Below, piece after piece: positions 24,201 through 37,900 of a DNA stretch of 64,000 nucleotides. Numbering within the stretch: the first letter of the stretch is position 1; each line of letters begins with the position of its first letter. The notes beneath the pieces were generated by a model, which was given only the letters and a program-made list of their open reading frames with translations, was not told where the DNA came from and searched no databases. Position numbers and translations under genes: made by a program. The stretch is from Luidia sarsii (taxonomy: Eukaryota; Echinodermata; Asteroidea; Paxillosida; Luidiidae). The stretch is taken from contig OX465105.1 in NCBI GenBank assembly GCA_949987565.1, forward strand, positions 16,929,637 to 16,993,636, read 5' to 3'.

Positions 24201-26289
24201 CATTGCATTGGTATTGTGTTGCCATTGTTTGTTCTTGTTGATGCCTTGAGAAACAATGAATGAAACGAAATGAAATAAAACCAATTCAATCCAATAGAGT
24301 ATCGAATTCAAAGTTGACTCGTGACACCGACTCGAGACTTGTGACTCGTGACTTGTGACTCCGACTTAACCTGAATGATTCGGGACTCCAACTCAAAAGG
24401 CGTGACTCGGATTTGGACTGGGACTCAAAAAGGTGCGACTCGGAATGGACTGGGACTCAAATGGTTTGACTCAGAAATGGACTAGAACTAAAAAAGGTGA
24501 CTCAGATTTGGACTCTGACTCAAAGGTCTGTGAGTCAGAATTGGACTCGGACTCAAAGGTCAGTGAGTCAGATTTGGACTCTGACTCAAAGGTCAGTGAG
24601 TGAGAATTGGACTCGGACTCAAATTGGACACGGACTCGATATTTCGTGACTATTACAAGTCCGCCCTGCTTGTACAAATGCAGATATATTGAACTTTTCT
24701 TGCACCCATTCATGGAAGTAGGCACAGCTTGAGCCACTGATGCAAACGCATAAACATATACAGCATATCAATCCGACCCCGCTGCCAATAGCAATTGTAG
24801 CACATCGGGGTCATGCATGAGTGAGGAGAGGGAGAGGGAGAGGGAGAGGGAGAGGGAGAGGGAGAGGGAGAGGGAGAGGGAGAGGGAGAGGGAGAGGGAG
24901 AGGGAGAGGGAGAGGGAGAGGGAGAGGGAGAGGGAGAGGGAGAGGGAGAGGGAGAGGGAGAGGGAGAGGGAGAGGGAGAGGGAGAGGGAGAGGGAGAGGG
25001 AGAGGGAGAGGGAGAGGGAGAGGGAGAGGGAGAGGGAGAGGGAGAGGGAGAGGGAGAGGGAGAGGGAGAGGGAGAGGGAGAGGGAGAGGGAGAGGGAGAG
25101 GGAGAGGGAGAGGGAGAGGGAGAGGGAGAGGGAGAGGGAGAGGCAGAGGCAGAGGCAGAGGGAGAGGGAGAGGGAGAGGGAGAGGGAGAGGGAGAGGCAG
25201 AGGGAGAGGCAGAGGGAGAGGCAGAGGCAGAGGCAGAGGCAGAGGCAGAGGCAGAGGCAGAGGCAGAGGCAGAGGCAGAGGCAGAGGCAGAGGCAGAGGC
25301 AGAGGCAGAGGCAGAGGCAGAGGCAGAGGCAGAGGCAGAGCAGCCCGGAAATGCGAAAACCAGAGAGAATGCGCCGCCTGAGTGATCTATAATGATTCTT
25401 ATAAGTACAGCTTCCCCTAGTTCACCCACAATCTAGGTCACATTTTTTTGAAAGAAAGATAAAAGTTCTTTTGACTGGCTCTGCCGCTAGCCAGGCAATT
25501 GTTTTCGAGTGTGGCCCTGTAAAGACAACAGCCACACTGTACCACGGGGCAGTCATCCCGATAGCTGTTGGTGACTATTGGTGCTTATCGTACAATCGTT
25601 TTGAATAGCTGCAGTATAACTGTAGCATATTTTTCTTCAAATACCCAAATTTTCCAAAAAAGGGAGTTCGAAGGCTACAGTTAATAATTATAGCTATGCT
25701 GTTGGCCATTCGAGGGATAGTTGGACTACAGTTGGATAGTTGAATGAAATGATGGCAAACATTATGTACAGATCGAAATGTTGAGGTAACTGATAGGTAC
25801 AAGCTAGCAACTTGTTACATCGATTATCATGTTAACCAAAGAAATCCAGCATAATGAGGAATAACCCCCACTTTTGAGATTTTGAGATTTTCTAATGATG
25901 TGAAAGAGTATACCATTACCTTTCAAGTGATATCAAAATTATTTCCGTGTGAACTTTGTTGAAAATAGTAGAAGAGGACTTCGCTCGTTCATTTAATACC
26001 AGACACAATATAACAGCACCCTTCTAACTCCTCGAAAGCGGCCATTCAAAAAGATAGGAACTTCACATTTTCATGAAAACAGTACACAAACACTCCCCCG
26101 AAATCCTCGTTTTTCCAACATTTAGAGACGGATTTCGGAAAAATCCTTTGGACATAATGTCCTCCAATACATTAACTTTCCGAAAAAAAAAAGAAAAAAA
26201 AAAATTGAATTGAGAAGATACTTTGACCTCAGGCGTTGTTTACTCGAAAAGTGTTTTGGTGGGATATTCCTCATGTCGCTGTGCCGGGT

Positions 26290-26323
<34 letters not shown>

Positions 26324-29300
26324 CTTCAAAAACTATACACTAAACTTATAAATGTTGATGACAGAAATTCACTTTGGAATTCTAATACAAACTTAACTTA
26401 TGATATGATTTCATCACATCTTCTAAAGCTCCCTTAAGAGTTAGCATGCAAGGACTTCAGGATGTCTCAAACAGTGTCCAAAATCTTGTAACGAAATGAC
26501 GAAACCACATAACGGCCAGACAAAACGACATAACGAAATGACGAAACCACATAACGGCAAGACAAAACGACATAACGAAATGATGAAACCACATAATGGC
26601 AAGACAAAAGGACATAACGAAATGATGAAACCACATAATGGCAAGACAAAACAACATCACGAAATGATGAAACCACATAATGGCAAGACAAAATGACATA
26701 ACGAAATGACGAAACCACATAACGGCAAGACAAAATGACATAACGAAATGACGAAACCACATAACGGCAAAACAAAACGACATAACGAAATGATGAAACC
26801 ACATAACGGCCAGACTAAACGACATAACGAAATGATGAAACCACATATTAACGGCAAGACAAAACGACATAACGAAATGACGAAACCACATAACGGCAAG
26901 ACAAAACGACATAACGAAATGACGAAACCACACAACGGCCAGACTAAACGACATAACGAAATGACGAAACCACGTAACGGCCAGACTAAACGACATAACG
27001 AAATGATGAAACCACATAACGGCCAGACTAAACGACATAACGAAATGATGAAACCACATAACGGCAAGACAAAACAACATAACGAAATTATGAAACCACA
27101 TAATGGCAAGACAAAATGACATAACGAAATGATGAAACCACATAACGGCAAGACAAAATGACATAACGGAATGACGAAACCACATAACGGCAAGACTAAA
27201 CGACATAACGAAACGATGAAACCACATAACGAAATTATGAAACCAAATAACGAAATGATGAAACCACATAACGGCAAGCTATAAACGACATAACGAAACC
27301 ACATAACGGCAAGACTAAACGACATTACAAAATGATGAAACCACATAACCGCCAGACAAAATGACAAAACGAAATGACGAAGCCACATAAAGGTGTAACA
27401 TAATGATCGAGACATGATATAGGCCTACAGATTACAGAGCGAAGGCAGTGATGGCGCTCCATAGATCTCAGCCTCAATCCCTTTAACTATACGGAACTCC
27501 GCTGGATCAGATTAACCTCGTCTGGGTCCCTTTCAGCCTTTTCCCCCAGAACAGGGACGCTGGTTGAACTTGAAACAACCCTTTGCCCACCACGTTAGAG
27601 TTTTGTGTGCATTCACGGATTACTGGCTTGCTGTGGGGTGGCAAAGTCTTCTGAAAGGGTGAGTGAGTGAATGGGAGGTGTCACGCTCAGCCGCTTTGCA
27701 CCGGGCCGACTTTCCAGTGTCCCTGACAACCGCGTGTTTTTAATCAAAAGAAATCGCTAAACAATTGGTAGCAATAAAAACCTGTTGAAATGATGCAGTA
27801 AGAGTACACTATGTATATACAGGAGAGTAAATATGGCTACGACACTGCAAAACTATAAAAACCAATATAGATATTGTATACATACAGTGCTGTGACCTCA
27901 TATCCAATATCAAATACAGTAAAACAATAAGGCCTAATACCCGATGAGCCATGTTTGTATGATAACGTTATAGGTACCATAATTAACGGTCCAAGAACTG
28001 AAGAGGCTTGGGCCTTTTTGTAGTCTACCGGTCTGAGATAAGATAACGTGTGGAACTCCTGAGCAAACATGTCGAGGTATTTACGCAGAATTAACAAAAC
28101 GATAAGTTTGCCATAAGCTTTTTGAGGACCGGCCCGCTATGATTTTGACAACAAACAGCATGTCCTTTGTATGGGATGCTCGAGTGCTAAGTCTGCTCTT
28201 CTCAGCAACACGCATAAGGTCACAAAAGCGATCATGATAATTATCATAGCAGTGCTGTGTAAATGGGATATGATTTATGGCAGGTACTAGGTAGCATATG
28301 GCATTCCTTCAAATGAAAATATGTTCGACCACTTTTTGAAAATGACTCACATGCCTTCCCAATGCTTTCCCCGTCTTATCTTCTGTTTGCAAAGTATTGA
28401 AAAAACTACATTGGAAGGAGATCAACCTGCAAGTCTGTACATGACATGTTGTGTTCTCCATTGCGCCGTGCACTGATTTTCAAAAGCTGATTGGGAGCTT
28501 TTGAACGAATTGAAAATTTACAACTTTAGACAGATTTGAATCGATCGGGACTTGAACCCAATACTTCTGGTTTTGGCCTACTAGCGCTATACCATCTGAG
28601 CTATCCAGCCCTTAGATTTTGGCCTTCCCAAATGAAATGGTCAACTACTGAACTAGTGTTTGCCGGGGTGGGGTGTAAGTCAGAAGCAATTCAACCATTT
28701 ACTGCTGTATATCTCCACGGGGATCACGCCCCCACTTCAATTCAGATGCAAACAATGTAATTGTAACCCGGCACAGCATAATGAGGAATAACCCCACTTT
28801 TTAGATTTTGCGATTTTCTAATGATGTGAAATAGTATAGGCCCCCTACCATTAGCTTTCAAATGTTATCAAAAAATAATATCCTCTAATATTTAAAATTT
28901 CAGAAAATACAAAATAAATAAAATTATTTGTAATCGAATTGTGAAGATACTTTAACTTCAGGCGTTGTTTACTCAAAAATTGTTTTGGTGGGATATTCCT
29001 CATGTCGTTGTGCCGGGTCACAATTGTTGTAAACCTGGCTAAGCTTTTGAAGCAGACAACCATTCAGTTTATGAAAACAGCAGCAAGCACACTGACTGGA
29101 TACAGGACACACAAATTAGTCTTTTATTTATTCATAATTCATATATATATATCCATGTAACTGGCATTTTGTTTGCTGTTGGGTGAGATTAATACTGAAT
29201 AAGAAAATAGTAAGAGGATAAGTCACTTACATTCAGCAGAAATCCTAGAACTGTGAGCCCATCAGCGTTGGAGAGCGAATCGAGAAATGTCGCATACTTG

Positions 29301-32300
29301 GTGTTGTAACAGACAATGTGCATCTGTCAATAAAAAAAGAAACAAGAAACAAAATATTCAATATCTCCTGAGTCCTGACTAACATCCAGATTGGAAAATC
29401 CTCCCTCCGTATTTTGTATTTATTTATTTATTTTTTGTGGGGGGGGGGGTGGGTTAGAGAGCTTCATGTGACCCCTGAAAGCTCGTGCAAGCTGGTGCTT
29501 ATGTCATTATTAAGACGTGTGCACACAAAAGCATTATGGAGGGACATGCCTGACAGATTTACGGAGATATATCTGCACCTGAGGTTACAGCGCACACAAT
29601 ACACAGCTCATACTACTGTCAAACGCATACATCAATAACCAGACTGTCGATTTAAATATAGGACTTGTGTGAACTATATATACTGATTTTCCATGATTCG
29701 CGCTCGAGGCACCACAACAAACGACTCGGATTCTGACTCGGCAGATCTACTGACTTGGACTTGGACTTGTGACTGGATGAAACAATTGAACTTGAAGTGA
29801 GCACTGCTCGTGCCTGTTATAGGTGAGACTGCACTTGACACGTCCTGCTAGGTAGGGTCGAAACATCAGGCCCACTCAATTTTGAGATTTGTATTTTGGT
29901 AATTTTAGTTTATTTTTGTATAATCACTTTGACTCGTATTAACGTGATCTTTAATAAGTGAAACAAACAAAGGAAAAACTGACGGAACCTTTTCTGAACA
30001 AATCGAAAATTTGGCAAAGAAAACTTTGACTCGACCGGGACTTGAACCCGAGACTTCTGGATTAACGTACCAGTGTTTTTCCATCTGAGCTATCCAGCCC
30101 TTAGATGGTGGCTTTAATAGTACCAGTGCTCTTCCATCTAAGCTATCCAGCCCTTAGATGGTGGCCTTCCCTAATGGTACCAGTGCTCTTCCATCTGATT
30201 TCAGCTATCCAGACCTTATAAGGTGACCTTCCCTAAAAGTACCAGTTCTCTTCCATCTGAGCTATCCAGCCCTTAGATGGTGGCTTTCCATAATAGTCAA
30301 TTATGGTCTTTGACGGGGCGGGGGCGCCAGTCAGAAGCAATCGAAGTAAACGTGTTTCAGGAAAGCTGTCAAAAACTGGCAGATGAGTTTTTAGTTTTCA
30401 ATACAGTATTAGGCCAAAGTCTAAAGGTGGCTCATGCCTCGGACTTGAGTCTCGACCCATGGGACCACTGACTCGGACTGTGAATCGTACTTTGACTGAC
30501 TCAATATTGTGTGACTCAAAGGGTGTTTAGAAGTCAGGAAAACAATTGGGAGATGCTCCATTCTATTAGCTTTTTGCCAACTCTTCAGGCAGACTTCCTG
30601 ACAATGTGCACGGCACACACATACACACTGCCCAGGAAAGTTGAATTACTCCTCTCAGAGCCACACTCAGTCTTGAAAAGAGATTATACAATAGGCACCG
30701 CAAGCGTTCTACTCTCACCTCCTGCAGCCGAAAAAAGTTGCGTAAGTTAAGCAACGTACAAAATGTTGCGCAAGTCATGCGTCACGATGACTCTTTTCAG
30801 CATTATCTAGCAAAGGCAGCCAAGTGTTGCGTTACGCAACAAAATGTTGCGGTACGCAACATTTGAAGTTTCTTGAAATCAGCTGCAGGTATTAAAATGT
30901 AATGACAAGCAGTATTCAGTTGTGCAAGTCAGTTGAAGTGAGAACCTATAATACTTCCCCCTCATAAAAAAAACCCACAGATACAGATTGTTTATTTTAA
31001 CTGACAACGGTGTCAATCACCCTTCGGTGACGTTTCTGGTAGGCACATTTCCGACTCAAAGTTCGATAATGAAAGCATATGCTTCCTGTAAGTCGTAACA
31101 CTTTTCCTGGCAAACAAGTTAAAGGAAAAGAAAAAAAGGATTGTTTCTGCTTCGGAATGCCGACACACGCACGTAAAATGCGCACGACAGTGCTAAAAAG
31201 TATACAATCATGTACAGGGAAAATATAATGAAACTCAATGATTCATCAATAAACATAGTAACGGAAAACTGACTGGGAATTTCTATAAAATATTCAGAAA
31301 TGGCATAGAACATTAATTTGGACTGGACCAGGACTTGAACCTGGGACCTTTGGCTTACTGCACCAGTGCACCTACCGCCTTTTACTGCCTGAGCTATATC
31401 CGGCCTTCCCAAGTACATTGTGGTTAACATCAGAAGCACTTTACCAATGGACCCCACACCTTCCCCCCATTTTCATTTGGATGCAAACCGCCATTTTTTC
31501 TGACCCTGTTTTTTTTTCATGAAAGGTCATGATGATCTGCAGTTCCCAGGATGAATCTTGAGTCTTGTGGGTGAGTCCGTGAAGGATTTTCAGGGTTAAT
31601 TGAACATAATTATTCTGACACATTCCTATGAACCATGCAGTCACGCAACCCCCATGCAACGTTAACGTTCCGTTCGGCAACTTTCGGTCCTAAACCAAAC
31701 CCCACGCACCAATGGAAACCACTGTACCTTGCTGAAGTAAAAGAACAAAATCCGCAAGCACTACATTCCTGTGGCTGGACAAAAGATGAATTCATGGTCA
31801 TGCTCATTGTTGCCAAACCAAACAGGTATACCAAGGGCAAATTTTAATCTCATCCGCATGCGCTCTGGTGGTGTGTTTATATATTTCGTTTATAGTATTG
31901 TGTGTTGAGGCCGAGCTTTGACAATTGGCTGTGACTTCACCAAAGTGTGTATGTTAACATTCGGCGATAATGCTTCGCTGCACACGGCGCAGGCGATGGG
32001 AAAAATGGCGGCAACCAAATTTGGAGATGAGCAGACGATGGGAGGCAGTGGCACCACAGTTTGCCTGTATACCCTTCACGGTTCAATCACAGGGGCACCA
32101 TGGCCATGATGTGCCATGCATGCGCATGTAATGGGGTTTCCTTCGGAATTCTAAGAGTCCAAGGTGGCAATTGAGTACGAAGTTTCTTGGTTATTGTACG
32201 ACGTGACTTGGATACCTTGAAGTTCATGAAGTGCAGATAAAATGACCCTGGAAAGTGGGCACAATGCCTACTTGAATGCTCTGCAGTGCATGAACTGTTC

Positions 32301-34849
32301 AAAATTAATGAACCAAACGCAGGGGCACAAAAATAGTGTGAAAATACCCACTGGAGTGGTGCCAGGGCCACTAAGAAAACACAACACGCCCAAAAAACAT
32401 TCACATTACTTCATCACGAATCCGTTGGGATTTGTTTTTTCTTCAATACTTTGTCAAAACACAACCATTTTCTGCATCTAGTTTCTGAATATGATTCACA
32501 ATTGTGCATCTGTTAATATAAAATTTGTCTCCATTTGTTATCACTGGGTTTCACAGTAGGCATTTAAAGGCCCAATTGGGAAGATCGGAAAACATCGATG
32601 TCCTTCTAATTTACACAGTTTGTAGATGGTCAAGACAGAATCCTCATGTTGAAATCTTACGGACTGGGATGCTGTACTTTTCGAGAAATATTCACTCAAA
32701 CATCGACAATAGTTTATTACTCTTGAGTAATAAACTATTTCTTACACTACAGAACGCCGCGAAAACCGTGACGGGTTTTTGTGATTGCATTTTTCTAATT
32801 TTCAAATTACCATTTGAGCTAAAACCTTCGCAGGATTTCTTTAGCACACAGACCGTGCAATCTTTTGACCAATGTTGTATAGGGCCTTTGATCAAATCCG
32901 TGTTCATATTACACATTTCCCCTATAGACATGGCTACTTTCCACAGAGAAGATGGCCTATAATAAATATCTTGTTCCCGCATGGTAAGGTTCTTCCTCAA
33001 AGGCAGAATGATGAAGACATGGAAACAGATAGGAAGGCATTAGAAGGAAGAGAAGTAAGAGGAGATATACGACAGAAACTTGACAGAGGACAAGCTGGCA
33101 AATAGACCAGGGTGGGATCAGAGTGAAAGTAAAGCGGTAGGGGTGATTACAAGGGGGTAAAGAAGGGATGAAAGAAAGATGACCATGCAAAGGAGGTGAA
33201 CACAAAAAGGATGATATGCAAAAAGGTTGCAAACTGCTTACTTACTAAAATGGATAAAATGAAAATACAAACAAATTAGGATGACCAGAAGTTTCGATCC
33301 TATAGCTGGATATTTCTAAAAGGCAGAAACCGAGAGAGAAAAGGCCTGCTAGGATCAAAATGTCAGGCCCTACTAATATTCATCTTTTTAGTCAGTAAGT
33401 TAATTGCAACATGTCTGAATTTTTACTCTTTGAACCATGCTCCCGTGACCATCCTTTGAGCCTCTTTGAGCCACGAATTGGTGTACGCACGAAAGAAAAA
33501 TAGCGACAATGCTTCGACCAAGTTTGGCTGAAAGAACCTTTGGTCATTTTTCTTGATAATAAGCAACGTCACCGCACTTTGTCTATGGACTACGAAAGGT
33601 ACAAGAACGAGGTGAGCAGAATCATGAGAAGCAGGAAGATTCTTTCACCCGCTTTGCTGAAGTGGCAGAAGGACTCCGGGAAACAGGTGTGCCCTTATCA
33701 TGTCCCTCAGTCCGTCTGAGGAAATTGGTGCGGGTGAACATAGAGCGAACGAAAAAATTATTTTTTTGCTGTAATTTACACTTGCAAAGTTGTACCTGGA
33801 CAGACTGCAATCCAATCCCCCCTCCTCTTCCCCCCCAAAAAAATAAGTGGGATGAAATTCCACCACAACCTGTACAATAGCAACCTTTACAATAGCAACC
33901 ATGCAGGGACACCAAGGGGCTGACCTACTTTTTCCCCTTCCCTCCCCACGGGAGCCGGGGCACCCGGGAGCTTCTGCACGTGGGTCTGATGTCTCCAGAC
34001 GAGACGCACTCTTAGACCGTGGAGCTACGATAGCTCAATGCTTGGACCAGGGGAATGGGGAGCTTCATGGTGCTTTTGTTTTCTCCAATGTCCCCAGCCG
34101 ACCCCTCATCCTCACTCCGACAGTACAGCTGTTCCACCCGGGGTTTAATGGCCCCATACAGCATTGGGAAGATCGGGAAACATCGATGTGCACAAATTGC
34201 CTTCTAAGTTACACAGTTTGTAGATAGTCATGATGAAATCACCATGCTGAAATCTTACGGTCTGGGATGCTATACTTCCCTAGAAATCTTCACTCAAACA
34301 TTGACAAAATGTTTATTACTTGCGAGTTTATTAATTACAAGTTTCACTACAGAACGGTGCCGAAAGCCTGACGGGTGTTTGCCTTTTTCTACTTTCTCAG
34401 AATACCATTTGAGCTAAAACCTTGATTTTCAATAGATTCATGGGGGTGTGCTGTTGCCCTGTGCGTGTGACTAGTCATGGTGACTAGTCACGCACAGGGA
34501 GAGGGAGAGGGAGAGGGAGAGGGAGAGGGAGAGGGAGAGGGAGAGGGAGAGGGAGAGGGAGAGGGAGAGGGAGAGGGGGAGGGGGAGGGAGAGGGAATTG
34601 GAGTGGGAGTGGGAGAGGGAGAGGGAGAGGGAGAGATAGAGAGAGGGGGAGAGGGGGAGAGGGAGAGGGAGAGAGAGGGGTGAGAGAGATAGGGAGAGAG
34701 GGGGGGATGGGGATAGGGAGAGAGAGAGAAGGGGTGAGAGAGAGAGGGGAGGGAGAGGCCATGCAACAGATTGAGCTATCAGCCTTAAATTCTAACTGAA
34801 GTCAACAAGTTTGCTGACGAGATGGGAGGCAGTACCACTTGGTTTGTGT

Positions 34850-34947
<98 letters not shown>

Positions 34948-37900
34948 GCTGCTGCTGCTGTTGCTTTTGGCTTTGGCTTAGTGCTCGGGTTTCTAGGCAT
35001 TCCTGCTGTAGGTTAACACCTGTTGCTGTTATTGTACGCAAGCCATTGCACTCTGGCCATCAATTTGCTGCTCAATGCCATTATTACAGATGTTGAATTT
35101 GAAAGGTTACTCAGCCCAGCGAGTCTACTGCCAAGGCCTTCTGTTGCTAGATTGACCCCCCCCCCATCATTCTGACAGGACGCAATTTTTCAAGGCCCCC
35201 GCCAACAAAGCATTCCGCCCGACGGCAAACTTGCCTGCGTCAAGTGCTTTTGTGTGATAGACAAAAGAAACAGCCTGGTGTATCCCCCGATATTTATGCT
35301 GTGGTTTTTGTGGGCAAGGTATTGTATGAGAGAAGAGGGTTATCCCCACAACTTTCAACTTGGGTGCAGGTATAGAAATATTATGTTGGAGGCAGGTAGT
35401 TTGGATAGCTATATAGATAGATCAAATGCCAAGGACAATCAGCCTATGCCTTCACTGCCTATGAAGGAGTGCATGAGTGCATGATGTGGTGACATGATGT
35501 GTTTGCCATGTCTTGAAATTACAGTTACGTACAAGAAACCAATAATTAGCAAATGTGAGTCAGTTGAACATTTTTGGCAGTCACAATAATGAAGTCTGAT
35601 TAAGGTCAAACCTGATGACTTGTGGTTTAAACTGGATAGTTAATTCACCTTAGCTACTTGGGATTCAGACTGGGTCACAAACTGGATGACTTGGGTCTCA
35701 AACTGGATGACTTAGGATTTGGACCTGGGTGACTCAGGACTCGGACCTAGGTGACTCAGGAATCGGACCTAGATGACTTAGGACTCGGACCTTGGTGACT
35801 CAGGACTCGGACCTAAGTGACTCAGAACTCGGACCTAGATGACTTAGGACTCAGACCTAGGTGACTTAGGACTCAGACCTAGGTGACTTAGGACTCAGAC
35901 CTAGGTGACTCAGGACTCGGACCTAGATGACTCAGGACTCGGACCTAGATGACTTAGGACTCAGACCTAGGTGACTTAGGACTCGGACCTAGGTGACTCA
36001 GGACTCGGACCTAGATGACTTAGGACTCGGACCTAGATGACTTAGGACTCGGACCTAGATGACTTAGGACTAGGACCTAGGTGACTCATGACTCGGACCC
36101 AGATGACTTAGGACTCAGACCTAGGTGACTTAGGACTCAGACCTAAGTGACTTAGGACTAGGACCTAGGTGACTCAGGACTCAGACCTACATGACTTAGG
36201 ACTCAGACCTAGATGACTTAGGACTCGGACCTAGGTGACTTAGGACTCGGACCTAGGTGACTCAAGACTAGGACCTAGGTGACTCAGGACTAGGACCTAG
36301 GTGACTCAGGACTAGGACCTAGGTGACTCGGGACTCGAAACTAGGTGACTCAAGACTCGAACCTGATATGACTCATGGCTTGAAATACAAGTCAGATGCA
36401 CCTACCTCTGCCGGATACGCTTTGCCGTCAATGGTGTGCTCTGAGCCCCGAGAGCTGACAGTCCCCCAATGGAAGTGAAACTGCACTGCCTTGTACGCCG
36501 TACTGCCAAGGCCAGCTCCACTGACCATGTAGTCTCCGGACAAAGTCACCACAACTGTAACAAAGAAAAGGCATTTTGGTGAAAAGCCCACTCCCATTCT
36601 TTGCAGTCTTGATTCTTGGGAACCACAAACACAGCCAAGGAATTTCAAAAGATCACAGGCCCAATTTCACGGGTGCTTTACATCGGGAACAAATACCTGT
36701 GAAATAAACCAATAACAGCACACTCTGCGTGTACAAGTGAGTAGCACCTGGCACCATTGGACATCGTGTGTGGCTTTTGTCACGCCACATATTGTTAATA
36801 GGCTGAAAAAGAGTCTTTGTTTAAAACTTCGGACATTTATGGTATACTCGGATTCGGAGGGCATAACTGCTTTTGAGAACTGCTTGGATCAAAACGTACG
36901 ACCCGTTGAGGTTTAGTTTGATTTGCTTTACCTGCTGGGTTTTCTTCTTCTAAATTATCATTACAGAGGAGAACAACGATTCTTAGAAACGTCATCAATC
37001 TTTAATAATTTGTATTCTTAAAATTGGGTAATCTATTAGTATTACTATTTATATTAAAGACATTTCTAAGTATCCCCCTCTACAATAGCGTAAAATGTTG
37101 GCGCAATTTACATTTCTATGTCTAAAGTCACAAGAATTAACTTCTACATTCTCCCAGATAAAGTTCACCAGATTTGTCCTTGCCCTCCCCCCCCCACTTT
37201 ATTATATTAGCTGGTAGACTTGCCATTTACCCTGGAAAGATTTAAGGTGCTTTCGATGTTCTCTGACATGTGTAATACGAGACGTGGTATAACTTCCAGT
37301 TGGTTATAATAGCGTACCATGGTTACACCACGGAGGAGGGAAACCTCCATGGTTACACTTGGGTCATTGTTCAGACATGCGCAGTTCGGACTGCACTGGT
37401 AAATATAATAAAATTTTCATAAACAAATGGATGGGAATTTCACTCGTTCTATGTGTGAACTGGAGGGGAAATGTATTTCAATTGGGATTCACTTATGACT
37501 AAATTTAGCCTTACAGTATACAGTATATTATGGCAACCGCGAGAACCTCGACATTCCAATGCTCAACAATCAGTCGGAGATGTACCCTATGCAGCTGAGC
37601 TACCAGCCTATATAGTATAGGCCTAGTCAGCCAACAATGGCCCAGACGGGGGCCAAACCAGCCTGAAACATCAACTTGATCCCAATCTGAGGGAATCCTA
37701 AGCATTTCTATCAAAATGGGTGGCCCTGAAAGAAAGTTGGAAATACGAAAAAATAACACATTCGTTGTCAAAATAAAGTTTAGCAGCGAATCCATACATT
37801 TCTAGTGGTTGTATGATGTTCGTTTCCAATTTTTTTTTTTTTTTGGGGGGGGGTGGGGGGTGGGGGAGACTTCCTATATAAGTACTGTAGTTAGTTCCCA

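Noticed and set aside
24817..25429. Open frames of 186-239 codons over the hexamer array
   Set aside because: They encode only Arg-Gly, Arg-Glu, Ser-Pro or Ser-Ala repeats, are open because the unit length is divisible by three, and overlap on both strands.
26457..27415. Open frames of 252 and 270 codons as a repeat protein
   Set aside because: Frames are open on both strands simply because the 42-bp unit lacks stops. There is no signal, domain or splice context, and they lie inside an intron.
28540..28620. tRNA gene on the minus strand
   Set aside because: A and B boxes are present, but the acceptor stem does not pair and the same head plus tail recurs at several places, so it is a SINE.
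34839..35096. Poly-Cys, poly-Ala or poly-Gln protein from the CTG array
   Set aside because: All frames across a pure triplet run are open; the array is in carbonic anhydrase intron 4 and lacks flanking coding sequence.
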